Positions 32,703-44,885 of a stretch of DNA of 64,000 nt are shown one piece after another. The first letter of the stretch is position 1; every line of letters starts with the position of its first letter. The stretch covers positions 613,548,700 through 613,612,699 of the forward strand of contig NC_056748.1 of NCBI RefSeq assembly GCF_019279795.1, written 5' to 3'. The notes below the pieces were generated by a model. The model did no database searches. It worked only from the letters and a program-made list of their open reading frames with translations, and was not told the DNA's origin. Both the position numbers and the translations under genes were made by a program. The stretch comes from Protopterus annectens (taxonomy: Eukaryota; Chordata; Ceratodontiformes; Protopteridae).

Positions 32703-33237
32703 TTAATGTCTTCCATACCAAATATTTTCATAAATTTCTTCAAAAGTCTGCCCTGTTTTGTTTTCCCTAATAGGCCCCCCAGTTACATCCTCATTGTTGC
32801 AAATCAAATTCCAGTTCCCACCTATATGTAATATCCCCTGCTGAAAGTGGATTATTTCTCCCCCAACATTTATAAGCTCCATAATAACAGTTTTAGGTGG
32901 AATATAAATGCATGCCAGCATAATCCTCATCCCTTAACAATAGCCACTTACTACCACAAATCTTCCATTATTATCTTTTCCCCTCTTGTATCACTACCAG
33001 AGCTTCTTTAGCAGTTAATATATGTACACCTCTTTTCCTTTGTCCCTGATAATCTGCAGAATACCACCCTGAAATCATTTTCTTTATCAAATTCCCATGC
33101 TTAGTTCTTTCCAAATATGTCTCCTGTAGCTCTACTATTTGCACGGTGCATTTTGTAATATAACTAATTATTCTTTCCTTTTTGTCTATACCTGTGAGAC
33201 CATTCAAATTCCAAGATAATATGGAAAGTGTTGTCAT
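32703..33237 (-). pseudogene. L1/Tx1 ORF2, AP-endonuclease domain
   Basis: It starts at the ATG at 33237 with MTTLSILSWNLNGL, followed by IVELQETYLERTKHG, where Q-E-T holds the catalytic Glu. The next frame (32930-32703) contains LACIYIPPK and LHIGGNWNLICN, where the family normally has GGDFN. The domain nicks target DNA in L1-type retrotransposition. The frame breaks between the two pieces and the GGNWN change also suggests inactivity. Confidence 0.85.
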
Positions 33238-33423
33238 TGTGGTAAGAAGTCATTATTCCCACCTATTATATATGGTAGCTTTTTAAAATGTCTATTTCCA
33301 GCTTTTGTGATACATGCCCCCATTAATGTTTGGCAGGTTAATCCTTTATACAATTTTTTTATCATCAACATTGGAACTTAAGTCACATTTTACAGGAATG
33401 TACATTTAATGAAAGCCCTCAAC

Positions 33424-33434
33424 CCCCCCCCCCA
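33424..33434 (+). repeat. Poly-C tract
   Basis: A run of about 11 C, in the inter-ORF stretch of the L1/Tx1 relic. Confidence 0.9.
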
Positions 33435-33589
33435 GAACACATCCATAACCTGTTAACATAATACAAACACACCTAACTCTGTACATCTTCAAATAATGGA
33501 ATGTAATGGGAATATTTATGCCAAATAGACAGCTGCTAATCCAGGCCCCTCTCTCTCTCTGTCTCTCCCAATGCTCATTATTTCTGTAG

Positions 33590-33765
33590 TAGTTATGGAT
33601 TTTATGGGCTCAGGTTGCTAGCCCAAGGCCCAACCAACCTCTGAGGGTGCACCACACACATTTGCCTGCAGACACTCATACCTACGGCCAATTTAGAGTG
33701 TCCAATCCACCTACTGCATGTCTTTGGAATGTGGGAGGAAACCAGAGCAAATCACAGGCCATAAT
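33590..33765 (-). mobile_element. HE1/V-SINE-like SINE fragment
   Basis: On the minus strand it holds the central domain (CTCTGGTTTCCTCCCACATT, AAGACATGCAGTAGGTGG), GTGTCTGCAGGCAAATGTGT and part of GTTGG-GCC. Both head and tail are missing. It lies between ORF1 and ORF2 of the L1/Tx1 relic. Confidence 0.75.
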
Positions 33766-34849
33766 TACCTGAAATTGAGGTTATCCATGATGAGATGCCT
33801 GTGCTTCTACTTACACTAATTGGTGTCTGTTTTTTTATCTTTATACCCCACACCTCAGCTCTGAAAACAACTTGCATGCTTTCAGAAATCACTAACTTTT
33901 ATCCTTGAAGAAACCAGAGTTCTGTCCTTTATTGCACTATTATAGATTGTCTCCATGGAAATGTAAGAGAAAGAAAATGTAGTCCTCTGCTGTAGCCTGA
34001 AAGAGAAGCTGAAACATTTGTATCTAAGGAAAACTTTTCATTATATTCAGTATTGTCATATTTAGTTGTTTCCATTTAAAGTGTGTTATTAGTTTAAGCT
34101 AAGGGTCTTAATCCAGGCATTCACTTATGCAAAAGTAAGAGAAAACATATCAGCTCTACATATATTATGGTCTGTGTACTTTTACACCCAATTCCCCACC
34201 TCAGCAGCCCAGGATTACAGCCTATTAACTTCAATATGCTTTTGTCTAGCTTTTCTTCTCTTTTTACACTGTAATGCCTACATTTTTAATACTAAAAAAG
34301 AAGAAAGAAAGAAAAGAGGAAGAAGGAAAACAAAGCATCTGTTTAATTTAGTAACTATCATTTACAAAAACAACTAAACTTTCATTACTATAAAATATGT
34401 AGTTTATACTGTGAAAAGTTAAAGTTTCATAGAAATAATGTTGAGGACAGAAATTGTTTTACTTGCAGTTACCTTTTTCCTACTTCTTCCCCTCCCCTCA
34501 GGGTCTTTCCAAACATTAATGACATGAAGTGAAGCAAATACTTTTCAGTTCCCTACAAGTTTAAAAAAGTCAACAAAAGTCCACTCTTTGCACTTATTCT
34601 TATACATACATATTTCACAAATGTGATTGATGCTTTATAGTCTCAAATGTATTCACTAATTTTCATGTTGCTGGCCTTCCTTCAGTTCATCTCCATCTCC
34701 CAACTACAGATTCCAATTCAGTTCCAAAGTACTCCTGATCAACTCCTATACTTTTCTGACAAGCATTTTCCTTTGGAACAGTGGAAAAGGTTTCACTGCA
34801 AAGTCTCCCCATGTGCTTTATTATCAGAAGAATGAGAAGCAGAGTCTCC

Positions 34850-35870
34850 TTCTGCTTTATGGCTCACATTTTGTTGGACAAACATTTGCATTTCTTCCTT
34901 AGCCTGTTCTGCATCAAAGAATGACGTTTAATCCTCCAGGAAAAAAATATTCTGAAGACAGCTGGATACAACAGCTTGAATCTCACGCCTGCCTCTTAAC
35001 ATTCCCTGATTGCTGGAATAAAGTTGTTTCTCTTCTGGCTGGTGCACAATGAATAATCATTCTCCACAAACATACTACTGTCTCCCTTTTAATACTTTAC
35101 CCTTTTTACACAGTTATGTCAGGATCAACTCTTTCTGCTGGGAGGTTTGCATCTTTTTTTGGTTGCTTTCTTATGGGCAGACTTGGAGCATACGCACAAT
35201 GTGCCTTTTCAGTTAACAGTTCCTGTTGTGGAATACCAGCCCAGTTGCTTATTTTTGCCTTCATAAAATTAATTCAGTCTGTTCCTTTTAGTTTCTCCAG
35301 TACAGCAGAATATCTCAGATTTTCTCTACATGTTCTGTTCTCTAATTCTGCCATTTTTTGAAACAGCTCTTCTTGAGCTGCCTCATACTTAGCCAGCCTT
35401 TCCTTCATTTCCACCTCTGATTTTTGCAGTTTTAACAGTTTATCTGAATATCTTTTTAAAGCTTCTTCCATGTTTCCAGCTGTTGTTATTTAAACTGATA
35501 TACGTCTTTAGTGTTTCATGTATTTTAATCAACTCTGAATGCATTTTACTTATTTTTCCTCTAAATTACTGGAAGCTATGTCTTGCACCAGTGTTGGAGC
35601 ATGAATTGCTTTTCACCGAACAGCTGCACGATTCTTCCTAGTCAGTTTTTTTCTTCAACTTATCTAGTTGATTTTCTTTTAGGCTCTCTTAGTTTCTTCT
35701 TTGGTGACATCCAGGCAGTGTACTTACTAGCCAGTAGCTGAATTTCATTCAAGCTGACAATATCACTAGCTGTTGCTTCTCAGTTTCTGTTTTCACACCG
35801 GGAGGGCTGAAGTTAAGCTGTTGATTAGTGTGCAGTCCCTTCTGATATTTTGAGTGAGTAAAAAGTCTTG
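34850..35870 (-). pseudogene. L1/Tx1 ORF1 (coiled-coil RNA-binding protein, relic)
   Basis: The frame at 35471-35274 reads as a coiled coil (EEALKRYSDKLLKLQKSEVE) followed by ELENRTCRENLRYSAVLEK, the hinge (E-N-R-S-R-R-N-N-I-R) seen between the coiled coil and RRM of L1-type ORF1. Beyond a stop, GIPQQELLTEKAHCAYAPS resembles the IERAHR block. In the family it packages LINE RNA. Confidence 0.75.
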
Positions 35871-36459
35871 ACAGTATAGGAAATCTAGCTTTTCCTTGCT
35901 GTCCACTTGCCAAAGTTGACTGTCTCTAGTAGTCAACAACTTTCAGTAGTCTGGTTGCTAAAGTACCCTACAAATTCCTCCTCCAAAAATAGATAACATG
36001 GAACAAGTATTCCTTAATTCCTTTAGCTAATACATTTGCTGTTACTGTGGCTGAAGTGAAGTCTGTCTAGAATTCTAGAATGCCATAACATATTTGTCAG
36101 TAAGGATAATTAAGGTTGTATTTATCAAATCCCAAATGAGCTAGGATTTACTGATGACTTAAACATTCAGTACAAGATATTTGAGAGTATACAAAACACA
36201 TTACATAATTCAATTCCACAATTATCTTCTCCAGGTACTTTGTCTTTCTACAGTTTACAACTAGCAATTTATACCTTAGTTAGAGAGGTGTAGCTCCCTA
36301 ACTCTTTTAAAGAAACTTACTGTGAACTTTACGGAGATGACCGTGAAAATGTGCTCATACAGGAATCTCCAACTGTGTTTTTTAAAGCTTTCCGTAATAA
36401 AATTTGTGTAGCTCTTGGTGGGCCTGCCTAGATTTAGTTATAGCTCCAATTTTAATTTA

Positions 36460-36640
36460 TTAGATGTCCTCCCCGCAGTCGAGTGGCGTTCAAAAGACAT
36501 GTGTGAATGGGCGTGCCTTTGTTGAAGGTTGGGCGTCGAGCTGGCACCTCAGCACCGTAAAAATCTACTGCCAATCATTAGCGGACCGGAGTTCCGCTGT
36601 GGCGACCCCTAACCGGGAAAAGCTGAAAGAAGAAGATACA
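36460..36640 (+). mobile_element. HE1/V-SINE-like SINE, 5'-truncated
   Basis: It retains AAAAGACATGTGTGAATGGG, GTTGAAGGTTGGGC, ACCGTAAAAATCTACTGCCA and the CCCCTAACCGGGAAAAGC tail with AGAAGAAG. The tRNA head is gone. Confidence 0.88.
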
Positions 36641-38888
36641 TTGTTTGTTCTTCTTACCTTATTTGCTTACTTGTCAGCAACCACCCACTGCTTCTCCCTT
36701 TAGCCTACTATTTTGGGACACCTTTAAATAGTGTACATGCTGCAGTGTAGCCAGTGTTTGGTCCCACATTCAAGTTAAAGTTTCTGTCTTGTTTTGTAGT
36801 GTCACAAACACTTCTTTGAATAAGAAGTTAGTAGAACTTTGGCCCTTGTATTTGATCAATTCAAGGAGGTTTAATGATACAGGTGTGGGACTTGGTCCTG
36901 TACACCACACTAAATTGCTTTTAATGCACTGTACATAGTAAAAATGTCTATAGGGTTTGATTGAATTGATGACCCCAGTAGCTGAAGAAGTGTGGCCTTT
37001 GAAACAGGTCCCGGTGTTCCCTGTGAGCTAGTTGTATGGCTTATCACCTCAGAATCATATCACCTTGCATATTTTCAATCATTGGGTGATGCCTGAAATG
37101 TGGAAGTTTGATGACTGCAATGGAGTCAGTATAAGGGGCAGCTGAAGTTCTACTGCTGGTAGACAAATGTGTTCAAATGGAAACAAGAGATGGATGAATG
37201 CAGTAATTGTAGCAGTAAAGCACAAAAAGGCTGTCACAAAAGTAGAGAGGTAGAGGGAAGTTGAGGCATTGTAATACACCTTAAGTCACTGTGATAATGC
37301 ATCTTAGGTAACTATGCAACAGACTAGGTTGTATTGTTTCAGGAACATATATTTGACAGTTATTTCTTAATTTCTTTGTATAAAAGTATTAAAATGCTTA
37401 GACATATACATTGTGGGAAAAAAGTACAATGAAAAGTCAGTTGTGCTGTGTATATTACATAATAATGTAACAAATAAATATACATTTCTACTTCAAATTT
37501 ACAATTTTGAATAGCAGAGAAGAGCCTCTTCCTGCTTCACATAAACTCTCCTAAATAGATGGTACCTTTGGACGCCCTACTGGTGGACTCTGTCTTGCAT
37601 GCCCAAATCCAAGAAGGTCACTGATTCCAAAGGACAATAGCAAAGTAACCAAAAGAAATTTTGCCAGAGGCTTCCTAGTGAGTCTTTGGAATAGCCATGA
37701 AATGACCTGAAGGATCTTATACATATGAGCTTGATTGAAGCCTGCAAAAATCATGCAGCACAGGCATGATGTCACGTGTTTAAAGAGTGACAGCCAATGA
37801 TGTGGTAGAAGAAAACTGTACCCACTACCAGTGGGCCAGATCACCATCTGAAGACCAGAGGGTTTTGCATTAGTTTGGATGGGACAATACTAGAGTATGA
37901 ATCACAACCCCTAAGTTAAAATAATGCTCTGATCTTATTTATATTCTTTAGATGGAAGTAAAGAAGTCCTGATGACAGATGACACATTGACCTTTAGTGT
38001 CACTCTGCTGTGAAGAACAAAGCCAAAAATCTAACACCCAAATTCCAGTCTGTTTCCCACCCCCCACCCCCATTATATAATCAGGGCAACAAAGGAAGTT
38101 CTGATAGATGAATGGTGACATAAACTAGAATAGCTTCATTTTCAGCTGAGCTGAGTTTTAGATGACTTTTAGATATCCAAATCAAGTACTAAGGCCAAGC
38201 TGTCTGCTAAGATTAAAAAATCTAGCACACACTCCAGAAATGAGGAATGGTATAGATGGATGTATTCAGTATAGGACAGATAGGAAATACTTCACCTTAC
38301 CATAATTTTTCCAAGCAGCAGCATATACGCTGTGAGCAACAAAGGAAACAAAAGTTAACTGAGGGCAAACCACTTTCCAGCAGAAAACATACTTAGGTGA
38401 AGGTTTATTATTAGCCATTTATTTATACAAGCTTGACTTATAATCTGCAAGTTCACTTTGCAACAAATGTTCTACTGCATCTAATAGCTGTTCAGAAGAG
38501 TTAGGGTCATTTTGGGCTGCCCATCTTCTTAAGTTAATAGGGAGTGCCCTCTTAATTTTGGAAATTTTGGCAGTGGATACAATTTTACTTACATTGTTTA
38601 TATGGCATTCTAATCACAGTTTCACAAATGTGTTTTAAATCAGCCATATGTGATCGTCCTGGTCTTCTGATATAAATTGTCCAGTTATGAAACTTAAGAG
38701 AGTGCATTTCAGGCGAGGCTCCAGTGTTTGCTAAAACCAGTATTTCAGTTTCTGGTATTTACATCAGAGTTTCTAGACCAACTCAAGTTTTCATTGCCTC
38801 TCCAGTTATTTTCTCATGCTTAGTCATATTAATTTGCTTTTTTTAACATGAAAATGGTCCACGTGAATCTGTGCTCTAGCAGATTAAC

Positions 38889-38892
<4 letters not shown>
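36641..38892. other. Unassigned intronic DNA
   Basis: No recognised element in 2.2 kb. The minus strand near 38760-38560 has a readable stretch (SLKFHNWTIYIRRPGRSHMA) without a family match I can name. Confidence 0.35.

Positions 38893-38971
<79 letters not shown>
38893..38971 (+). repeat. (CA)n microsatellite
   Basis: An uninterrupted run of about 39 AC dinucleotides. Confidence 0.98.
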
Positions 38972-38972
<1 letters not shown>

Positions 38973-41783
38973 GGAAAGAAACAAATAAATATATGCATAC
39001 ACAGACACATAAATGCATGGGTTTATAAATAGAGCTCTGGCCATTGTATTTGGGAACAGTTCTGTCTAAATACATAACTTTCAAAAGACTCTGTCTGTAT
39101 GCCATCTTCTGGGCAAAGCTTGATCATTGTTGAACTGGACCTTTAGTCTCCCTGTTAGGTCAATGGCTGATTTACAAGTGTGAAAATCTGCTGCTGGAAG
39201 TTTAGCAGGTGTTGTTATGTGACAGGTCATCTTTCCTGAAGACTAACCAAATGTTCAGTTCTTTCTTGAAGGGTTCCACAGCTCTCCTGAAGGCTGAGCA
39301 GATGTAGCTCTACTTCTCTCCAGAAATACTTCAGTAGAAGTCAGTAAGGTTTAATTGGACTTTACCAGTGTCTCATGCACTTTTGCCATTTTTCTAACAC
39401 AACACTATATATGGTCATTATGCACAATAATAGGTTTCTTGACAGAGTCAGCTGCAACCAGAGTAATTAGCAGCTTTTCAGAAAGCACAGGTTCTGTTTT
39501 GTAAATTAGTCATTTCACAGTTTGCAGGCAGAATCTAGTGGGGAATATGCTCAACTAAACAGGTGGATTTGGGAAGGTCATGGTATATGAAAAGACTGCA
39601 GTTTTTACCCAATGAAAATACCAACATAGCAAATGGTTTTGCTTGCAACAATTAAATCAGTCATTGGAGACACCGTTCCAGTCTAAAGTTTTTACTTATT
39701 TACAAGTGCATTCAAAAAAGGGAAAATGCAGTCTACACAGAAGTTCAGTCTTCAGTTTTCTGATGAGTGTTTATAATCTGCAGGCTGCACAGAATTCACT
39801 ATTTCTTTACAATTAGATGTGGTATTTGGTTCACTCAGGGTTCTGACAAACTATCTGGTTAAAATAAATGTGTAACACTTAGAGACCTCAAAAGACAAAG
39901 CTAGGCCCCAGTAGACTTCTCTTTATGTTTATTCACAGGCAAAGATACTTTGAATTTCCTTTTGCTTGCAGTAACCTGAAGTACATTCTTTTTGCACTTC
40001 CTCCCGGCAGGTCAGCAGCCAAGTGGCTTCTATTTTAAATGGTATCAGTTAATTTCCCTTACAGGAACACCTTCCAGATTGCATTCCTTATGGTAGATGT
40101 TATTCCTTCTGGAGTCCTCCCAGGGCCCTCTTCAGGTCCAAAGGATATGAATATGAACGCCAGTTGGGCACAATGTCTTATATAAACCTGTTTGCAGATG
40201 TTTAGCTAACTTTTACCTGCCTGCCTTAGTCTGTGATCACACATTTAAAGGGACTAGCCACCACTGTGCTACACCAATCACAAATTGTTTTGTTACCCTA
40301 GATGTAGTTTTGTATTGGAACATTTCTGAGACACTAGTAAAACTGTGATATTCTTTTTTAAGCAACAGTCTTTAAGGCATTACATTTATTAAAATAAATG
40401 TGTGTTATCATAAAGAAGACGCTGAAAAAATTGATGTAATTGATCATATGTAAAGCTGAGTTTATTCTGTTTATTTAATCTTTTATTTTCCTGCCAGGTG
40501 TTCTGACCTTGAATGGAACTCTCTTAGCTGGTCCCTTGGCCCAGGGACATCAAATACAAACAATTGCACCAGTTTATTGAATTAGAAACATTGGATAAAT
40601 TATTTTGAACCTCATCACATGCAGTAGCCCAAAATTATACATTTATGTGACCATGAATATGGTATCATAGTGTCATAATTTTTATAATGATGTTTATGTA
40701 CTTTTTATTCTTTAACACACAATAGTACATGGTGTTTTCCTTGTGTTCTAATCTGGACCATTTCAGTTGTTGCACCACAGTGTTCTTTCATTTGACCCTA
40801 TTTTTGTTTTGATTTCTGTTACAAAATTTATATTGTTTGGATTAGACGATGTCATGTTTTATCGTAATTATTCACTGTAATACATTGGATATACATGCTA
40901 AATTATCAAATGTTGAATTATCACTTCTTGTGCGACTGAAATACAACATTAAGTAGCAAGCCCTGAACATGCAAAGCATGTATTTAAACTACAAGGCTGT
41001 CAGAATATTGTTGCAGGACAAGGAGATCAACAGAAGGGCTTATGAGGTTTCTGATGTTATCTTAACAGAGATCTTCACATAGGCAGTTTGTGACGCAAAT
41101 GAAGAAGGTGTCTGACTGAGTCAGTAGATGACTGGCAGACCCCCACCGTATATTCATTTGTGTAGACACTTTCATATAAATATCTTTCAGTGAGGTGACA
41201 TCTATATAGTTAAGATACAAGCTAATTAAATTTTTCAGTTTTGGAAAACGTGACATTTTCAACTAATTATTATTCAGTTTGGTACAGTCTGGCTTTAAGA
41301 AGCAATTACTGTTTTGCCTTGTGAGTTTATTAGTTTTTTAAAGTTTTTTGTTCAGACCCACCACTAACTGTCAGATGTGTTTCTGTACTCCTCCTCAGTC
41401 TATATACATGTTAACAAGTCTCAGAAAGCAGTGATATTAAGAAAATCAGACAACTGTGTAGGGGAATGGGAAATTATCTCACCCAGTAGCCAGTGCATCT
41501 GATGGTGAGATGCTTTTCCAGTCAAAACCAAATATAATTCCATTTTATTTCTTTGTGGCGGAAAAAAATAGTTTGTCCTTAAGTACATTCAACAACCAAA
41601 CTCCTTTTTCCATTTCTCTGTTGATTCTGTCTTCACTACCAAGACTAGCAAAACATTCAATGTGCCAACAACTCTTACTGTGAGGAAACACTTTGCAGAG
41701 ATCCTTATATACTCAGTGATGTGCTTGCCCCATGTGGAGTACTGCAATGCCCTGTACCATGGGCTTTCATATGGTGATAAGGT
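38972..41783. other. Unassigned intronic DNA
   Basis: No gene or confident repeat. On the minus strand a TATATAAG (about 40185-40178) and AATAAA (about 39935) are 250 bp apart, which might mark an old promoter-bearing repeat; no ends could be set. Confidence 0.35.
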
Positions 41784-41792
41784 CCACCTACA

Positions 41793-42178
41793 GGTTCCCT
41801 ATTAAATCAGCGAAAGCTTAAAATAGTGAACGCTATTTAATCAAACCTTTTTATTCGAAACAGCAAAATCCCGAACGCATGGAACAGAGATTTTTTTTCC
41901 CAGAGAAAAAAATCACTGGGCTGTTTCTGGGACTTTGCCATTTCTTCCACTATGGTGCGATCTCGGAGTTGGTATATTTAAGTAGGCAGGGGGTGTGGGG
42001 GGGCAAAGCCCTCCACTTTATTTTGCATTTTTTTTTTTTTTTTTTTTTTATGGAGCAGCGATTTTTTTCTCTGGGAAAAAATTGCTGTTCCGTGTGTTCG
42101 GCATTTTGTCATTTTAACATTTTAGGGTTAATGATACAGCATTTGCTATTTTAAGCATTCACTGTTATAATATAGACC
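41793..42178. mobile_element. 386-bp MITE with hairpin ends and 9-bp target duplication
   Basis: CCACCTACA at 41784-41792 and 42179-42187 is a perfect 9-bp target duplication. The inverted ends start GGTTCCCTATTAAATCAG and GGTCTATATTATAACAG and stay similar for about 130 bp, including AAAATCCCGAACGCATGGAA against AAAATGCCGAACACACGGAA. Each terminal ~54 bp is itself palindromic (41793-41847; 42126-42178), bounded by GGT and ACC. The centre has a T22 run and a CTATGGTGCGATC block. There is no coding capacity. A 9-bp duplication suggests a Mutator-like source, unproven. Confidence 0.9.
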
Positions 42179-42187
42179 CCACCTACA

Positions 42188-44500
42188 ATGGGTGCATAAT
42201 TCTGCAGCCAGGGTGTTGATTGTTACCTCCTGAACATGACATATCATGCCAGTGTAGACTGGACATGCTATTATTTAGAGTATGCTCTTTATGTCCTCTT
42301 CTCCCGTCTCTGCCCATTCATTTTAATATAGTTCCTTTACCGTAACCAAACATAATTTTATGTGACCTTACCATGCTTCATTTGTCCCTTCTAATCTCAA
42401 AACAAAAGACTCCAATACTTTTGTGTTTGGTCCTGTTTTTCCTTTCCATCCTTACTGTTGATTACTTTCTTCTGAGTTCTCTCTGTCAGCTAGACATTTT
42501 TTTTGCTAAATTGCCTATGAACTGCATGCAATATTTAAAGTGGGGTTTGACCAGTGACTGACTGAGGTAGTCAGCAGCACATACTTATTTCTTTACTCAG
42601 AAGTTCTAAGACTAACTCCTAGCAACTTGTTTGCTGCAGCCCTTATAAACTGCTTATGATAATCAAGTCATGGTGTGATAACCCTAGGTCTGTTGCTATT
42701 AGTTGTACTCCACCTTCTGTCAATTATCACATATCAGGGTACTGTGCCTGACATGAAAAGGTGTATATTCTTCATTAAGTTCATGTGACATCTTTCTACA
42801 TACTTGTTTAATCTTTCAGGTCTTTCTGGTGTATCAATACCACAAGTTATATTGATGCAATAATCTTTGTATTATCCACATACTGTGTTGTTCTGTTTTT
42901 TTTGTATCATCTAGTATGCATGAAGCATATATCCCAATGAGCACTGGACCTAACATCACCATTTACCATACACCACTTTTTGCTCCTCATATTTCAGATT
43001 TTTCTGTTACAATAACTAGTTCTGTACTATTCTCTGAGCAAGCTTCAACGCATCTTTTTAATCTTGGTGTGGGAAATTAAGTTTTAGCAAAAAATGTTTT
43101 GTGTTTTAAGCTGAGTGAGATATGTCTCTTTGAATTATGTATTTCATGTAGTTCAGTGACGTGACACTTCTAATTTTTTTTTGTCAGCTGCCCATAATCT
43201 TTTTCAGTATGCAAATGCTTTTAGGTTTTCATATAGTTAATGGGGTGGCATATTATGGCTTGAAACTCAAACAAATCAAATCTAACTGCAACATTTGAAT
43301 CAGTTCTAACTAATTTTTAAATTTGTAGGAGGATAGTGTAAACACAAAATTTGATTTAACGACAGACTGCTGCAGTTTGTATTACCACACATCTAGTTTA
43401 TTTAAAACACGAAGTACTCTGAGATATTAAGATCATGTCTTTTTATTACATGTGAGGGCAGTAGTGAATACTCTATATCCGGAAATATGGCTTTATGCGT
43501 CTATTTTTTTTATACTTGTGAAGGTTTACACAGTGTTCTGCATACCACACCCTATGACTTGATGTGTTACATTGTGGTTTTCCTTAGTAAGGCAGAAATA
43601 TAGTATCACCAGGAAATGACAGTGCAGTTTCTTGCATTAAAGTAAAACATTTCCCTTCGTAATGATCCATAACATCCAAAATCCAGAAAAGTGGTAAGAA
43701 AAAATATTCAGTAGGTAGGATGACTGTTTACTTTAATAGCAGGATTTTTGTGAACTTCTTGTGAACTTTTCACAGTTCTTTTTTATTCGCATATTGCTGT
43801 ACTGCTGAAGTTGTAACTCTTATTTCTTAAAATATTGTTGTCAACGAACTATTTCATGTATAACTTAAAGAAATGCCTTTTGAAGTGCATTAGTCATCAG
43901 TAGACATTTCATTAATTTCATTAAACTCTGAACACCTCATTCAGTACAAAAAATGTAGTTTTTAATAATGAAACACACTGTAATCTGACATTAATGTTAT
44001 AAAATATAGCATCCAAAAAAAGGTTCAAGTGGTGTCAGACAATAGGCACACTTTATTTCTCGGATTAATATTATAACATATTTACTGTAACAGAAATATT
44101 TGTTACATGCCAGCTCATTTTAAAATGGGGCTAGTGATGGGTACCTTTATCTGGTACAATGATGGCTTCAGTAAAAGTATTTTCTGCCTTCACAACCCAA
44201 AGATCAAAACCTGAGGGATGACATGGCCAAATAAATGAGTTAGCTTAGTGGTTTCCCTTAGGAAACTACATGAATATTCCAAACATAATTTATGGTTGTG
44301 TTTCATAATGTTGGCCAAGCACAGCTGGTGGTCTATGACAAGCGCCCGAGTCCCAGTTGCCAAAGACCACTCTCTTGAAGCCAGAGACATGAGCATTTTG
44401 TAGCTTTCATGGGCTGCTGCTTATGCTGGAACTTGAATATGAGTTTGGACAAGGTTTGATAGTTGTGTGGAAAGAATGAATGGGTGTGAGTGTAGCTTAG
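42188..44500. other. Unassigned intronic DNA
   Basis: No recognised gene, repeat or RNA in 2.3 kb. Confidence 0.4.
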
Positions 44501-44509
44501 CTTTTCAGA

Positions 44510-44885
44510 CATCAAGTGGGAGGTGGAGAATTAGGTTTATGGAGCAGGAAGGGAATTTTAGTATTATGGAGTGGGATGGGAGTATAGGGATAGGGAGCTG
44601 CAAGGGAGTTTTATGTTTAGGGAGGGGGGGGTGGACTTTTAGGTTTAGTGAGCCATGAAAGACTTTAGGGTTAGGGAGGGAAAGTAGAGTTTTAGCTTTA
44701 GGTTTAGGGAGAGATTGGGGATTTTAGGTTTAGAGAAGCAGGTTAGAGTTTTAGGGTTAGGCAGCAATCGGGAACTTTAGGTTTAGGGAGCAGGAGGGGA
44801 ATTTTATGATTAGGGTTAGCAAGGAATAAGGTTTGGGTTAGGAACTGTATGGGAGTTTTAGGGCTAGAGATAGGTCTCTGGTTTA
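44510..44885 (+). repeat. Degenerate minisatellite, about 28-bp unit, TTAGGG-like
   Basis: About 13 units approximate TTTTAGGTTTAGGGAGCAGG plus GGGA. Units vary by point changes and small indels. TTTAGGG, TTAGGG and TTAGGTTT occur in most units. Confidence 0.85.

Larger units (their letters stand above)
29440..35900 (-). mobile_element. L1/Tx1-like LINE, long but decayed
   Basis: On the minus strand: an ORF1 relic (about 35870-34850), an inter-ORF stretch with a nested SINE (33590-33765), and ORF2 from 33237 through AP endonuclease, RT and C-terminus to about 30300, with a 3' UTR to about 29440. ORF2 is interrupted many times. It is a different, better preserved copy than the relic at 18-20.3 kb. 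Confidence 0.8.

Noticed and set aside
38560-38770. Minus-strand protein-like stretch
   Set aside because: Readable for about 60 residues but matches no family I can name and is interrupted; left as unassigned.
39700-40210. Solo LTR on the minus strand
   Set aside because: A TATA-like box and AATAAA have plausible spacing, but there are no defined ends, no target duplication and no second copy in the window.
44510-44885. Interstitial telomere or fusion point
   Set aside because: Units are 28 bp and irregular, not (TTAGGG)n.
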